A stretch of 48,318 bases of DNA, taken from positions 1 to 48,318 of the forward strand of contig NZ_JAAXYC010000023.1 in NCBI RefSeq assembly GCF_018619185.1, in the 5' to 3' direction. A program made the translations under genes and the position numbers. The stretch is from Streptomyces sp. McG3. GTDB lineage: Bacteria > Actinomycetota > Actinomycetes > Streptomycetales > Streptomycetaceae. Below the pieces are notes generated by a model. It was given only the letters and a program-made list of their open reading frames with translations, searched no databases and was not told the DNA's origin. Below, in pieces: positions 25,234 through 35,700 of this stretch. Position 1 is the first letter of the stretch. The number at the start of each line of letters is the position of its first letter.

Positions 25234-28200
25234 ATGCCACCACGTCTGTGTACGGCCGCGAGATCCGCGGCGTACACCGCACTTCTGCTCACGCTCACCG
25301 TTCTGGTCACGCTGGTGGCCCCGGTGGGGGCGGCGCGGGCGAGCACCGCCACCGCCACGACCGCCGCCCCGGCCGCCGCCGCCGAGGACTGCCCGTCCTT
25401 CCCGCTCTCCGCGTACGGCGAGGCCGCGCCCGAGGGGAACACGCTCACCCTCCCCGCCGACGGGACCGCCTGCTTCACCTTCACCGTCGCGGAGCCGGGC
25501 CTGCACCGCCTCCTGGAGTCGGGCACCGGAAGCCACAACGTGCACACCACGGTCTACGACGGCGAGGAGCAGGTCGACTGCTACGACCCGCAGTGGGGCG
25601 AGGGCTGGTGCCGTCTCGATCGCACCGGCACGTACACGCTGCGGCTGGTCAACGACTGGGCGGACACCAGCAAGTTCACCTTCGGGCTGGTCCCGATCGG
25701 CACGGACGAGGGCTGCGCCGCCCCGATCCCCACCGGCTGGGACACCCCGCCCCTCGTGGCCATGACCGCGGGCCCGACGGCCGTGCAGTGCGTGCGGATC
25801 GAGGGGAAGCCGGGCGAGCGGCTCACCCACGAGATCACCACCACCACCTACGGCTACGGCCTCTCCTGGATCACCGACGAGACCGGTGCCCGGATCTGCC
25901 CGCACTTCAACGAGGACGACAACGAGGGCTGCGTGCTCCCGGGCGACGGCCCCTACCGCGTCCTGTCCCACGTCGTCGAGGCGGAGGGCGGCTTCCCGGC
26001 CGAGTACAGGCTGAAGGTCCGCCGCATCTCCGACCCGGCCGGCTGCGCCCGCATCCCGGTCAACGCCTACAACTCCGCGCCCACCACCGTGACTCCGGCC
26101 ACCGGCTGCAAGACGTTCACCGCGGCCCACGCCGGCCCCCACGAGGTCTACGCGGTCGGCACCTCCCGTACCAAGCTCACGGTCTACGACCGCGCCGGCA
26201 AGACCGTCTGCACCACCTGGGACGGGTGCGATCTGCCCGCGGCCGGTGACTACACGGTCTACACCGACCAGGCCACCCTCATCATCGACCGCGCCTCGGA
26301 CGCCGGCTGCGTACCCGCCGGAATGGGTCTGCACCGGTCAGGGTTCGCCTCGGCGGGGGAGATCGACTGCGTCTCCCTGGACCTTCCCACCGGGGCCCGG
26401 ATGGCCGCCCTGAAGTCCCTCGGCGGGCCGGGCCCGCACCCCGAGACGACGGTGTACGACGCAGACGGCGCGTACCAGTGCGCGGGGACCGCCCTCACGT
26501 CCGGCACCTGCGAGCTGGACGGCAAGGCGCCGTTCCGGCTGCACATCTCCACCGACGACGACGACCCGGCGACCGGCGCCTACGCCCTGGCGCTGCACCG
26601 CACCGACGTCGCCTCCGGCTGCCCGGCCTTCCCGGCCGGCGACTTCACCGCACAGAGCCCCGCCGCCCGGATCACCACCGGCGACGGAGTCTTCTCGCAG
26701 TGCCTCAGCATCCCCGCCGACGCGCACAGCGGGCGGGAGAACATCCAGCTCCGGGCCGCACCGGGGCAGACGTTGACCGCCGAGTTCACGGTGCTGGACG
26801 AGAAGGGCGTCGAGGCCTGCTCGGTCTACCCCTCGACCAGCACCTGGACGACCTGCGAGCTGAAGCCCGGCGCCGCGTACACCGTGCTGTTCACGGGCCG
26901 GGACAGCACGACCACCTACACGCTGACCCGCAGGGACGTCACCGCCACCGCGAAGGGCTGCACGCCCAACCCGGTGGTCCGGGCCGGCGGCCCCTCCTCC
27001 GGCGGTGCGATGGGCGCACCCGGTGAGCTGCGCTGCCGCCAGATCACCACCACCGACGCCGAGGACACCGTGCACGTGGACGTGCGCGACGCCCTGGGAA
27101 CCGCGAACGTGGTGGCTTACGGCGCGAACGGCGAGGCCCTGTGCAACCGGAACCAGGCGTGCGCGGTCACCGGTTCCACCAGCTACCAGGTCCTGGTCAC
27201 CGTGCGCGCCGGGCTGAAGGCCGCGCCCGACTACCGGTTCGACGCCGTGCGCGTCGCCACCGCGGCCGGCCCCGCCGAAGGGTGCGTCGCGGTACCCAAC
27301 GTCAGTTACGGGTACGGCCCCGTCACCGGCACCCTCGACGAGGCGCACAGCACCTTCTGCGCGTCGCTGCCGACCGCCTACCGCGACCGCTTCGACATGA
27401 AGATCAGCGACACGGACGGCGCCGAGGAGACGGCGGTGCCCTCGCTCTACGACGCCGGCCTCAACAACGGCTGCGTCCGGTACATCCCCACCGGCTACCG
27501 GTGCGGCGTCGACGAGCCCTACTCCAAGGACCCCACCCCGAGCACCCTGGTCCTGTCGCTGCCGGAGACCGCCGCGAAGACCTCGTACTCGGCGGAGGCC
27601 GTCTGCTCCGGCATCCGCTGCGGTGCGGAGACGGTCACCATCGGCACGGTCAGCCCGACCACCGCCGCTGCCGGCGGCAAGGCCACGGTGACGCTCACGG
27701 GCACGGCGCTGCACAAGGACGACATCGTCCGCCTCAGCCTCGGCGGCAAGGAGGTGGAGTCGACGACCACCGCCGTCTCCGCCGACCGCAGGACGCTCAC
27801 GGCGGTCCTCGACCTGACGGGCGTCGCGTCCGGCGTCTGGAACGTCACCGTCGTCACGCACAACGCCGTCGCCCACCCGCGGGGTTCGTTCACCGTCACG
27901 CCCGCGCGGCTGGCGTCCACCCGGCCGCCGGTGATCACCGGGGAGGCCGAGGTCGGCGCGACGCTGAGCGCGAGCACCGGTTCCTGGACGGTGACGCCCA
28001 CCTCGTACGCGTACCAGTGGAAGGCGGACGGTGCGGCGATCTCCGGTGCGACGGCCGCCACGTACGCGGTACCGGCGACGCAGCTCGGCAAGAAGATCAC
28101 CGTCACCGTCACCGCCCGCCGCACCGGCGACCCGGACGCCCAGGGGACCTCGGCGGCCGTCACGGTCGCCAGGGGTGACGCCCCGAAGGCCACGGTCGCG

Positions 28201-28722
28201 CCGGTCGTCTCCGGGGCGCCCGAGGTCGGCGCGACGCTCGGGGTCGGCCGCGGCGCCTGGGCGCCCAAGCCCTCCTCGTACGCCTACCAGTGGAAGTCGG
28301 CCGGTGTGGCGATCTCCGGTGCGACGGCCGCCACGTACACCGTGCCGGCGTCGCAGCTCGGCAAGAAGATCACCGTCACCGTCACCGCCCGGCTGACGGG
28401 GCACGCCGACGGCGGCGCGACGAGCGCGGCGGTCACGGTCGTCAAGGGCGACGCCCCGAAGGCGACGGTCGCGCCGGTGATCTCCGGGACGCCCAAGGTG
28501 GGGTCCACGCTCACCGTCGGCCGCGGCGCGTGGGCGCCCAAGCCGTCGTCCTGGGCCTACCAGTGGTACGCCAACGGTGCGGCCATCTCCGGGGCCACCG
28601 CCGCCACGCTGCCGCTCAAGGCGGCCCAGCGGGGCCGGACGATCACGGTGAAGGTCACCGCGCACCTCACCGGCCACGCCAGTGGGGCGGCGGTCAGCAA
28701 GGCGACGAAGGCGGTCGCCTAG
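25234..28722 (+). CDS. large secreted multidomain protein with TIG/IPT-like and C-terminal Ig-like repeats
   Basis: 1162-aa exported protein of unknown function. Signal peptide at residues 1 to about 33 (ARSAAYTALLLTLTVLVTLV, cut near GAARA). The N-terminal two thirds (about 40-790) contain six or seven beta-rich units of roughly 100 residues with paired cysteines. Each starts like C..FP......G.......D...C and resembles pre-peptidase C-terminal (PPC) domains. A TIG/IPT-like domain lies at about 802-895 (IGTVSPTTAAAGGKATVTLTG). Three C-terminal Ig-like repeats follow (about 899-1162; PPVITGEAEVGATL, SYAYQWKADGAAISGATAATY, KKITVTVTA). No catalytic motif, sortase signal or C-terminal TM is seen, so it is probably released. 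ATG 25234 has GGGGGGAA upstream. Confidence 0.8.
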   Translation: MPPRLCTAARSAAYTALLLTLTVLVTLVAPVGAARASTATATTAAPAAAAEDCPSFPLSAYGEAAPEGNTLTLPADGTACFTFTVAEPGLHRLLESGTGSHNVHTTVYDGEEQVDCYDPQWGEGWCRLDRTGTYTLRLVNDWADTSKFTFGLVPIGTDEGCAAPIPTGWDTPPLVAMTAGPTAVQCVRIEGKPGERLTHEITTTTYGYGLSWITDETGARICPHFNEDDNEGCVLPGDGPYRVLSHVVEAEGGFPAEYRLKVRRISDPAGCARIPVNAYNSAPTTVTPATGCKTFTAAHAGPHEVYAVGTSRTKLTVYDRAGKTVCTTWDGCDLPAAGDYTVYTDQATLIIDRASDAGCVPAGMGLHRSGFASAGEIDCVSLDLPTGARMAALKSLGGPGPHPETTVYDADGAYQCAGTALTSGTCELDGKAPFRLHISTDDDDPATGAYALALHRTDVASGCPAFPAGDFTAQSPAARITTGDGVFSQCLSIPADAHSGRENIQLRAAPGQTLTAEFTVLDEKGVEACSVYPSTSTWTTCELKPGAAYTVLFTGRDSTTTYTLTRRDVTATAKGCTPNPVVRAGGPSSGGAMGAPGELRCRQITTTDAEDTVHVDVRDALGTANVVAYGANGEALCNRNQACAVTGSTSYQVLVTVRAGLKAAPDYRFDAVRVATAAGPAEGCVAVPNVSYGYGPVTGTLDEAHSTFCASLPTAYRDRFDMKISDTDGAEETAVPSLYDAGLNNGCVRYIPTGYRCGVDEPYSKDPTPSTLVLSLPETAAKTSYSAEAVCSGIRCGAETVTIGTVSPTTAAAGGKATVTLTGTALHKDDIVRLSLGGKEVESTTTAVSADRRTLTAVLDLTGVASGVWNVTVVTHNAVAHPRGSFTVTPARLASTRPPVITGEAEVGATLSASTGSWTVTPTSYAYQWKADGAAISGATAATYAVPATQLGKKITVTVTARRTGDPDAQGTSAAVTVARGDAPKATVAPVVSGAPEVGATLGVGRGAWAPKPSSYAYQWKSAGVAISGATAATYTVPASQLGKKITVTVTARLTGHADGGATSAAVTVVKGDAPKATVAPVISGTPKVGSTLTVGRGAWAPKPSSWAYQWYANGAAISGATAATLPLKAAQRGRTITVKVTAHLTGHASGAAVSKATKAVA
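28031..28399 (+). repeat. near-identical direct repeat inside Ig-like domains
   Basis: About 83 bp around 28031-28113 recur almost unchanged at 28316-28398, a period of 285 bp (95 codons). The shared core reads cagctcggcaagaagatcac followed by cgtcaccgtcaccgcccg. A third, more diverged copy lies about 275 bp further on. It marks recent duplication of the Ig-like module. Confidence 0.8.
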
Positions 28723-28737
28723 GCGTATCGACCTCCA

Positions 28738-28771
28738 GCGGCCTCCCACCGGACACCCGGTGGGAGGCCGC
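28738..28771. terminator. bidirectional terminator hairpin
   Basis: GCGGCCTCCCACCGG (28738-28752) and CCGGTGGGAGGCCGC (28757-28771) make a perfect 15-bp stem with a 4-nt loop, between the convergent secreted-protein and HAD genes. Confidence 0.85.
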
Positions 28772-28836
28772 CGGTGGTTTCCGGGCCGGCCACCGCGCGC
28801 ACGCCGGCCCCCGGGGCGATCGGCGAGGCAGCCCCT

Positions 28837-29541
28837 CTAGCGCACCGCCCGCAGTGTCCTCGGCCGCTCCGCCCGCGGCTCCTTCTCCCCGGCCGGGTCC
28901 GCAGGGAGCGCCAGGCCCACCAGCTCCGTCAGCGCGTCGATGCGGAAGTCCGCCGTCTCCACCACGTCCGGGTGCTCCGCCCACCAGTGCCCGTACGGCC
29001 CCCGCCGCAGGTGCGCCGTCCGCATCCCCGCCGCCGCGGCCGGGAACAGGTCCTCCGCCGGGTGATCGCCCACGTACAGCGTCGCCTCCGGGGCGGCCCC
29101 CGCCACCTCCGCCACCCGCGCGAAGAACTCCGGGTCCGGCTTCCGGGCGCCCCACTCGTCCGAGGTGGCCACCAAGTCGACGGGCAGGTCCAGGCCCCGC
29201 AGCAGCTCCCCGGCCCGGACCGTGCCGTTCCCCGCCACCACGACCCGGACGCCCGCGGCCCGCAGCTCGCCCAGCGCGGGCCGGACGTCCTGGTAGAGGT
29301 CCGACTCGTCGAGGTGCTCTCCGCGCCCGGCGGCGGCCCGCGCGCGGTAGGCCTCCTCGACGTCCATATCGGGGCGCAGGACGCGCAGCGCGTCCGTGGC
29401 CTCGCGGCCCTGGGCGACGGCCGCGCCCACCAGCGCACTGAGCGTGTGCGGTGGTACGCCGAGCCAGTTGGCCCAGGACGCCCAGTGCCGGTCGTCGCGT
29501 ACGAGGGTTTCGCCGATGTCGAGGACGATCGTTTCCATCAC
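28837..29541 (-). CDS. HAD family hydrolase
   Basis: 234-aa haloacid-dehalogenase-type phosphatase. Motif I is LDIGETLV (nucleophile D8; the usual second Asp is replaced by G-E, so DxGET instead of DxDGT), motif II is VVVAGNGT, motif III is the Lys in ARKPDP, and motif IV is [18 protein letters not shown]. The helical cap lies between about 15 and 85. Substrate unknown; phosphoglycolate-like or nucleotide phosphatase activity is possible, but the altered motif I means catalysis should be tested. GTG 29541 is chosen because TAGTGT stands 7 nt upstream (leaderless signature); ATG 29538 is the next codon. It is divergent from fbiC. Confidence 0.85.
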   Translation of the reverse strand: MMETIVLDIGETLVRDDRHWASWANWLGVPPHTLSALVGAAVAQGREATDALRVLRPDMDVEEAYRARAAAGRGEHLDESDLYQDVRPALGELRAAGVRVVVAGNGTVRAGELLRGLDLPVDLVATSDEWGARKPDPEFFARVAEVAGAAPEATLYVGDHPAEDLFPAAAAGMRTAHLRRGPYGHWWAEHPDVVETADFRIDALTELVGLALPADPAGEKEPRAERPRTLRAVR

Positions 29542-29548
29542 CGTTCCG

Positions 29549-29554
29549 ACACTA
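29549..29554 (-). promoter_or_regulatory. putative -10 element of the leaderless HAD gene
   Basis: On the minus strand TAGTGT precedes GTG 29541 by 7 nt and no Shine-Dalgarno sequence is present. Confidence 0.4.
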
Positions 29555-29686
29555 AGCGCGAGGACGCCGTCGGCGGGGTCTCATCCGGGTGAGTCGGCAC
29601 GCACGAGTGACCATGAGCCTGTCGCGACCGGCGATTCCCCGACAAGCGACCCCCGATGCCCTGGTCCGGCGCGCGCGCCTCGCTCG

Positions 29687-29692
29687 TATGCT
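29687..29692 (+). promoter_or_regulatory. putative -10 element of leaderless fbiC
   Basis: TATGCT ends 6 nt before ATG 29699, with no ribosome site between. No good -35 is visible. Confidence 0.5.
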
Positions 29693-29698
29693 CGGTTC

Positions 29699-32281
29699 AT
29701 GACCGATGCTCAGAGCGGACGCCCCACCTCCAACGCCATGCGGCGCGCGCTCAAGCGCGCCCGTGACGGAGTCGCCCTCGACGTGACCGAGGCCGCCGTC
29801 CTGCTCCGGGCGCGCGGCGACGACCTGACGGATCTGGCGGCCTCCGCCGCCCGCGTACGGGACGCGGGCCTGGAGGCGGCGGGCCGGCCGGGCGTGATCA
29901 CGTACTCGCGCAAGGTCTTCATCCCGCTCACCCGCCTCTGCCGTGACAAGTGCCACTACTGCACCTTCGTCACCGTCCCCGGCAAGCTCCGCAGGGCCGG
30001 CCACGGCATGTTCCTGTCGCCCGACGAGGTGCTGGCCATCGCCCGCGAGGGTGCGGCGATGGGCTGCAAGGAAGCGCTGTTCACGCTGGGTGACCGCCCC
30101 GAGGACCGGTGGCCCGAGGCACGGGAGTGGCTGGAGGCGGAGGGGTACGACGACACCCTCGCGTACGTACGGGCGATGGCCATCCGGGTCCTGGAGGAGA
30201 CGGGCCTGCTGCCCCACCTCAACCCCGGGGTGATGACCTGGACCGACCTCCAGCGCCTCAAGCCCGTGGCCCCCTCGATGGGGATGATGCTGGAGACGAC
30301 GGCGACCCGCCTGTGGTCCGAGCCGGGCGGCCCGCACCACGGCTCCCCGGACAAGGAACCGGCCGTACGGCTGCGGGTGCTCGAAGACGCGGGGCGCTCC
30401 AACGTCCCCTTCACCACCGGCGTCCTGATCGGGATCGGCGAGTCCTACGAGGAGCGCGCCGACTCCCTCTTCGAGCTGCGCAAGACCGCCCGCGCCTACC
30501 ACGGCATCCAGGAAGTCATCGTGCAGAACTTCCGCGCCAAGCCGGACACGGCGATGCGCGGGATGCCCGACGCGGAGCTGGAGGAGCTGGCCGCCGCCAT
30601 CGCGGTGGCCCGGCACATCCTCGGCCCGTCCGCCCGGATCCAGGCCCCGCCGAACCTGGTGGACGCCGAGTACGCGCTGCTCATCGGCGCGGGCATCGAC
30701 GACTGGGGCGGGGTCTCGCCGCTGACCCCCGACCACGTGAATCCCGAGCGCCCCTGGCCGCACATCGACGAACTGGCCGCAAAGACAGCCGACTCGGGTT
30801 TCACACTCCGCGAACGCCTCACCATCTACCCCGAGTTCATCCAGCGCGGCGAGCCCTGGCTCGACCCCCGCCTCCTCCCGCACGTCCGCGCCCTGGCCGA
30901 CCCGGAGACGGGCCTGGCCCGCGAGGACGCGATCCCCGTCGGCCTGCCCTGGCAGGAACCGGACGAGGGCTTCAGCTCCTTCGGCCGCACCGACCTCCAC
31001 ACCACCATCGACACCGAGGGCCGCACGGGCGACCGCCGCGACGACTTCGACGAGGTGTACGGGGACTGGGAGGCGCTCCGCGAGGCGGCGGCCCCCGGCA
31101 TGGTCCCGTCCCGCATCGACGCCGACGTACGCCAGGCGCTGAGCCGGGCCGCCGACGACCCGACGAAGCTCACCGACGACCAGGCGCTCGCCCTGCTCCA
31201 CGCGGACGGCCCGGCGCTGGACGAGCTGTGCCGGATCGCGGACGCGCTGCGCAGGGACGTGGTCGGCGACGACGTCACGTACATCGTCACGCGGAACATC
31301 AACTTCACCAACGTCTGCTACACCGGCTGCCGCTTCTGCGCCTTCGCCCAGCGCCGCACCGACGCCGACGCGTACACGCTCTCCCTGGACCAGGTCGCGG
31401 ACCGGGCGGCGCAGGCGTGGGACGTCGGCGCGGTCGAGGTCTGCATGCAGGGCGGCATCCACCCGGACCTGCCCGGCACGGCGTACTTCGACATCGCGCG
31501 TGCGGTGAAGGAACGCGTCCCCGGCATGCACGTGCACGCGTTCTCGCCCATGGAGGTCGTCAACGGGGCGACCCGCACCGGCCTGTCGATCCGCGACTGG
31601 CTGACCGCCGCCAAGGAGGCCGGGCTGGACTCGATCCCCGGCACGGCGGCGGAGATCCTGGACGACGAGGTCCGCTGGGTCCTCACCAAGGGGAAGCTGC
31701 CCACGGCCACCTGGCTGGAGGTCATCAGGACCGCCCACGAGGTGGGCCTGCGCTCGTCCTCGACGATGATGTACGGGCACGTGGACCAGCCCCGCCACTG
31801 GCTCGGCCACTTCCGTACCCTCTCGCGGCTCCAGCAGGAGACGGGCGGGCTGACGGAGTTCGTCACCCTCCCCTTCATCCACACCAACGCCCCGGTCTAC
31901 CTGGCCGGCATCGCCCGCCCCGGCCCGACCGACCGTGACAACCGCGCGGTCACCGCGATGGCGCGACTCCTGCTCCACCCGCACATCACCAACATCCAGA
32001 CGAGCTGGGTGAAGCTCGGCACGGAGGGCGCGGCGGAGATGCTCCGCTCGGGCGCGAACGACCTGGGTGGCACGCTGATGGAGGAGACCATCTCCCGTAT
32101 GGCGGGGTCGAGTTACGGCTCGTACCGCTCGATCCAGGGCCTGGAGGCCATCGCCGAACTCGCGGGCCGCCCGTCCCGCCCCCGCACGACCCTGTACGGG
32201 GAGGTCCCGGCCGAACGCGTGGCGGCGGCGACGGCCTCGGACGGGCATCTGCCGGAACTGCTGCCGGTGCTGCCCAGCTGA
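29699..32281 (+). CDS. fbiC: bifunctional FO synthase (CofG/CofH fusion), coenzyme F420 biosynthesis
   Basis: 860-aa two-domain radical-SAM enzyme that makes FO (7,8-didemethyl-8-hydroxy-5-deazariboflavin) from tyrosine and the flavin precursor 5-amino-6-ribitylaminouracil. The N-terminal CofG half binds its 4Fe-4S cluster through C81-x3-C85-x2-C88 (CRDKCHYC). The C-terminal CofH half does so through C540-x3-C544-x2-C547 (CYTGCRFC). The fused form and length are normal for actinobacterial FbiC. ATG 29699 is chosen because homologues start here and a leaderless -10 precedes it; the frame is open to 29396 but that part overlaps the HAD gene. The product feeds F420, which the LLM enzymes at 9174 and 22534 are predicted to use. 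Confidence 0.96.
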   Translation: MTDAQSGRPTSNAMRRALKRARDGVALDVTEAAVLLRARGDDLTDLAASAARVRDAGLEAAGRPGVITYSRKVFIPLTRLCRDKCHYCTFVTVPGKLRRAGHGMFLSPDEVLAIAREGAAMGCKEALFTLGDRPEDRWPEAREWLEAEGYDDTLAYVRAMAIRVLEETGLLPHLNPGVMTWTDLQRLKPVAPSMGMMLETTATRLWSEPGGPHHGSPDKEPAVRLRVLEDAGRSNVPFTTGVLIGIGESYEERADSLFELRKTARAYHGIQEVIVQNFRAKPDTAMRGMPDAELEELAAAIAVARHILGPSARIQAPPNLVDAEYALLIGAGIDDWGGVSPLTPDHVNPERPWPHIDELAAKTADSGFTLRERLTIYPEFIQRGEPWLDPRLLPHVRALADPETGLAREDAIPVGLPWQEPDEGFSSFGRTDLHTTIDTEGRTGDRRDDFDEVYGDWEALREAAAPGMVPSRIDADVRQALSRAADDPTKLTDDQALALLHADGPALDELCRIADALRRDVVGDDVTYIVTRNINFTNVCYTGCRFCAFAQRRTDADAYTLSLDQVADRAAQAWDVGAVEVCMQGGIHPDLPGTAYFDIARAVKERVPGMHVHAFSPMEVVNGATRTGLSIRDWLTAAKEAGLDSIPGTAAEILDDEVRWVLTKGKLPTATWLEVIRTAHEVGLRSSSTMMYGHVDQPRHWLGHFRTLSRLQQETGGLTEFVTLPFIHTNAPVYLAGIARPGPTDRDNRAVTAMARLLLHPHITNIQTSWVKLGTEGAAEMLRSGANDLGGTLMEETISRMAGSSYGSYRSIQGLEAIAELAGRPSRPRTTLYGEVPAERVAAATASDGHLPELLPVLPS

Positions 32282-32350
32282 GAGCGGGGGAGAGGCGCGG
32301 CCGCCGCGCCGAACCCCAACCACCCCGACCGTGCGGACAGTTGCCTTCGT

Positions 32351-32356
32351 TATGAT
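32351..32356 (+). promoter_or_regulatory. putative -10 element of the Trypco1/STAND operon
   Basis: TATGAT, close to the consensus TATAAT, lies 28 nt before the GTG of the Trypco1 gene, leaving room for a short leader with its ribosome site (GGAGG at 32375-32379). The -35 region is not convincing. Confidence 0.45.
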
Positions 32357-32383
32357 CGCCCCTCCCGAACGCTGGAGGTCGCA

Positions 32384-32758
32384 GTGAGCGAAAGTCCTGT
32401 CCGCACGGTCGAGGTGCCGTTGGAGGACGGCAGCGACGAGGCGATCCGTGTGCAGATCCGTGAGGTGGACGATTCCCTGGTGCGGGTCGGCCGCGGAGAC
32501 CGCTCCGTAGCCCGTGCGGAGCGGTCGTTCGGGCAGATGCTGGATACGGTGCGGCCGGTGGCGGAGAGCTTCGTCGGCAGGTTCCGGGGAATGGCCAACG
32601 CGCCGGACGAGATCACCCTGGAGTTCGGTGTGTCGCTGTCGGCCGAGGCGGACGTGGTCATCGCCAGCACCTCGACGGCGGCGAACTTCTCGGTGAGCCT
32701 GGCGTGGCACAAGGGCGACGCGGTCGAGCCGAACGAGCCCGCACCGGACGAGGGCTGA
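32384..32758 (+). CDS. Trypco1 domain protein (CU044_2847 family)
   Basis: 124-aa protein of the CU044_2847 family, also named trypsin-co-occurring domain 1 (Trypco1). It shows the expected N-terminal strand pattern (VEVPLEDGSDEAIRVQI), a central helix (RSFGQMLDTVRPVAESFVGRF), and the signature PDEITLEFGVSLSAEADVVIA with the NFSVSLAWHK ending. By established comparative genomics these proteins are encoded beside trypsin-like and STAND-type proteins in predicted NTP-dependent conflict systems; biochemical function is not known. GTG 32384 follows GGAGG with a 5-nt spacer. Its stop is one base from the GTG of the next gene, so both proteins are translationally coupled and probably act together, for example as regulator or substrate of the protease. 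Confidence 0.87.
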   Translation: MSESPVRTVEVPLEDGSDEAIRVQIREVDDSLVRVGRGDRSVARAERSFGQMLDTVRPVAESFVGRFRGMANAPDEITLEFGVSLSAEADVVIASTSTAANFSVSLAWHKGDAVEPNEPAPDEG

Positions 32759-32759
32759 C

Positions 32760-35700
32760 GTGACCGGCTTACGGGGGGACGCGGACTCCATGGGGCCGGA
32801 GGAAGAGGCGCCGAGCGCCGACGAGGCGTTGAACGCGGCGGTCGTCCGGGTCAGAGGAGGCAACGGCGCGATCGCCGGAGGCGGCTTCCTCGTCACCCCG
32901 GACCGCGTGCTGACCTGTGCTCATGTCGTGTTCGACGCGCTGGCGAGGGGACGGGACCTCGATGTCGCCGTCGGCGCCGAGGTGCTGATCGAATTCCCGC
33001 TCGCCGACGGGCCCGGTGAGCGGCACTTCGTCGCCGAGGTCGAGCAGTGGATACCGGAGGAGCCCAAGCACTGCGGGGACGTGGCGGTGCTGCGGTTGCG
33101 CGATGCGGTGCCCGGCACTCGTCCGCTGCCGGTGGCAGCCTCCGACGCGGTGTCGCACCGGCCGGTGCGCGTCGTGGGATTCCCGGACGACGAACTGGGT
33201 GTGATCTGGCACCGGGGAGAGCTCAGCGGGAAGTCGTCGGGCGACTGGATCCAGCTCTCCCGCGCCGACAGCCGGACGACCCACATCACCCGCGGCTACA
33301 GCGGCAGCCCTGTCTGGGACGAGCGGCGCGGCGCGGCGGTCGGCATCGTCGTCGCGGCCCAGCGGAACCGCGACGCCACCCAGCAGTCCTTCGCGATCAG
33401 CGTGAAAGCGGCGCTGCGGAAGCTGCCCGATCTCGATCGCGCGCTGGCCGCGCATCCGTTCCGGGGCATCGACACCTTCCAGGAGCGCCACGAGGACATC
33501 TTCTTCGGCCGCGACAGCGACATCGAGGACGTGGTCGCCGCGCTGGAGAAACACGGGGCTGTCACGCTCTTCGGACCGTCGGGCTGCGGCAAGTCCTCGC
33601 TGGCGCTGGCCGGAGTGGTTCCCCGGATGCGGCGCGAGAGCGGCGAGGCGGAGGACGACGACCGGCTCGGCCCCGACGCGATCGTGGTGAACGCCGGCGC
33701 CGATGGCCCCCTGCTCTCCCGACTGGCCGTCGACCTCTACGAAGCCGTACGCACCGGACGGTACGGGGACCGGCGGGCGGAGAGCGTCGACCAGGTGGAG
33801 GAGTGGCTGGCGGACCGAGGCCTGGTGCAGACGCTGAACCGCCTGCGAGGCGCTTCGGACGGCAGATGCCTCGTCGTCCTCGACCAGGCCGAGGCACTCC
33901 TGAAACTCGACGAGGAGGAGTTCGACGAAGTCGCCGGACTTCTCTTCCCGGAAAGCGATCCGACGGCCGGATCCCTGCTGCTCGTCACACTCCGGTCCGA
34001 CTTCATGGACGCGGCGCTCAGACATCCCCGCCTCGGCCCCCTGGTGGGCGGCAGCCGCCTGCTTCCGCTGACGCCGATGTCACGGAGCCAGCTCCGGGAC
34101 GTGATCAACAGACCGGTGGAGAAGGCTCCGGCGGTGGAGTACGACCCGGGGCTGGCCGACCGCATTCTGGACGACGCGTGCCGGGAGCCGGAGAATCTGC
34201 CGCTCCTCGGCTTCCTGCTGAAACGGCTGTGGGACGAGCGGTCCGCCGGCCGGCTGCGCACGTCGACGTACGTGGCGCTGCACGGGGTCGAGGGCGCGTT
34301 GGAAGAGCACTGCGAGAAGGCATGGAGGCAGTACGTCGGCGAGAGTGAGCGGATGGCCGCCGCCAGGCTCCTCAGGGGCCTGGTGAGAGTGCTGCCCGGG
34401 AGCGGGACGCCACTGCGCCGCAGGCTCACGCGGGGCGGGGCGGGCGAGGCCGGATGGGAGCTCGCCAAGTCGTTCGGCGCTCAGCCGTTCCGGCTGCTCG
34501 TGCTGCGCGGAGGCGACGGAGAGCCGGAGACCGCCGAGCTGGCCCACGAGAAGCTGATCGAGGTGTGGCCCGCGCTGAGGGATCAGGTGCGGGAGGACGA
34601 GCGGTTCCTGACGGGCCGCGCGGAGCTGAACCATGACCGCGAGCGTTGGACGAAGCAGGGCAGGCCGGCCGCCCTGCTGCCGGGAGGCCTTCAACTCGCC
34701 TCCATCCAGGCTTGGGTGAAGGACCGGGAGCCGGAACTCGACGCGCCCGAGCGTGACTTCCTGGAGCGGGCGCGCCGCCGTCGACGTCTGCGGCGCGCTC
34801 GCGGCCGCGCGGCCGGGACGGCGGCCGCTGTGGTGTTCGCGCTGATCGTCGGACTCGGCACCTTCCTCGTCTACCAGGAGCGCGTCAGCACGCAGCGTCA
34901 GCAGGACGGGCGGTCGCGTCTGCTGGCCAACTACTCCGCCGAGGTCGCCGAACAGGATCCGGGACAGGCCGCGCTGATCGCCATGGGCGCGTACGGCATC
35001 GCGCCCACGAACGAGGCCCGCAACGCCGTGCTCCGCAGGTACGACCAGGTCAAGAACGCCGCGTGGGTCCTGAGCGGGGCGGAGGGAAGCATCCGGGACG
35101 TGGCGATGAGCGTGGACGGCGCGGTGACGCTCGTGGCGACCGAGAACGGGCGCGCCACCCTGTTCGTCCGCCAGGCCGAAGGACGCGTCCAGCGGCTCCA
35201 CCTGGACCTCGACGAGATGGCCTTCCACCCGCTGGTCAGCCGGGACGGCCGGCAGGTCGCTCATGTCTCGGCGGCGGGCACGTTGGTCCGGTACGAGGTC
35301 GACCTCGCCGCCGGCCGTCCGGAGGACCTGCTCCGGCCGCAACCCGGTTTGCGAGGACCGGAGTTCGAGAAGATGGCCGACACCCTGGGCTGGGTGGGCG
35401 TGGAGGAGAGACTGATGGCTCTCTCGCCGGACGCCGGAAGCCTGGTCACGATGGTGGACGGTCGGCTGACGCTGTGGGATCTGGCGACGGGGCGCCGCCA
35501 GGACGTGCCGGGCGGGCCGGTCGCGAGGAGCGAGTCCGTGTGGTTCGGACCCGACGAGAACACCCTGGTGGTCAGCCGGTCCGTGGCGGGTGGCAGCGAC
35601 CTCGTGATGGACGTGGTGGACGTCCGTACGGGAAAGGTCCGTGAGCTGGCGGACGGCGTCGACGACAGTGCGATGTACGGCTCGGCGACGGCGCTGTCCG

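Noticed and set aside
29552..32896. 1114-aa open frame on the - strand opposite fbiC
   Set aside because: Antisense shadow; fbiC on the other strand has both radical-SAM cluster motifs.
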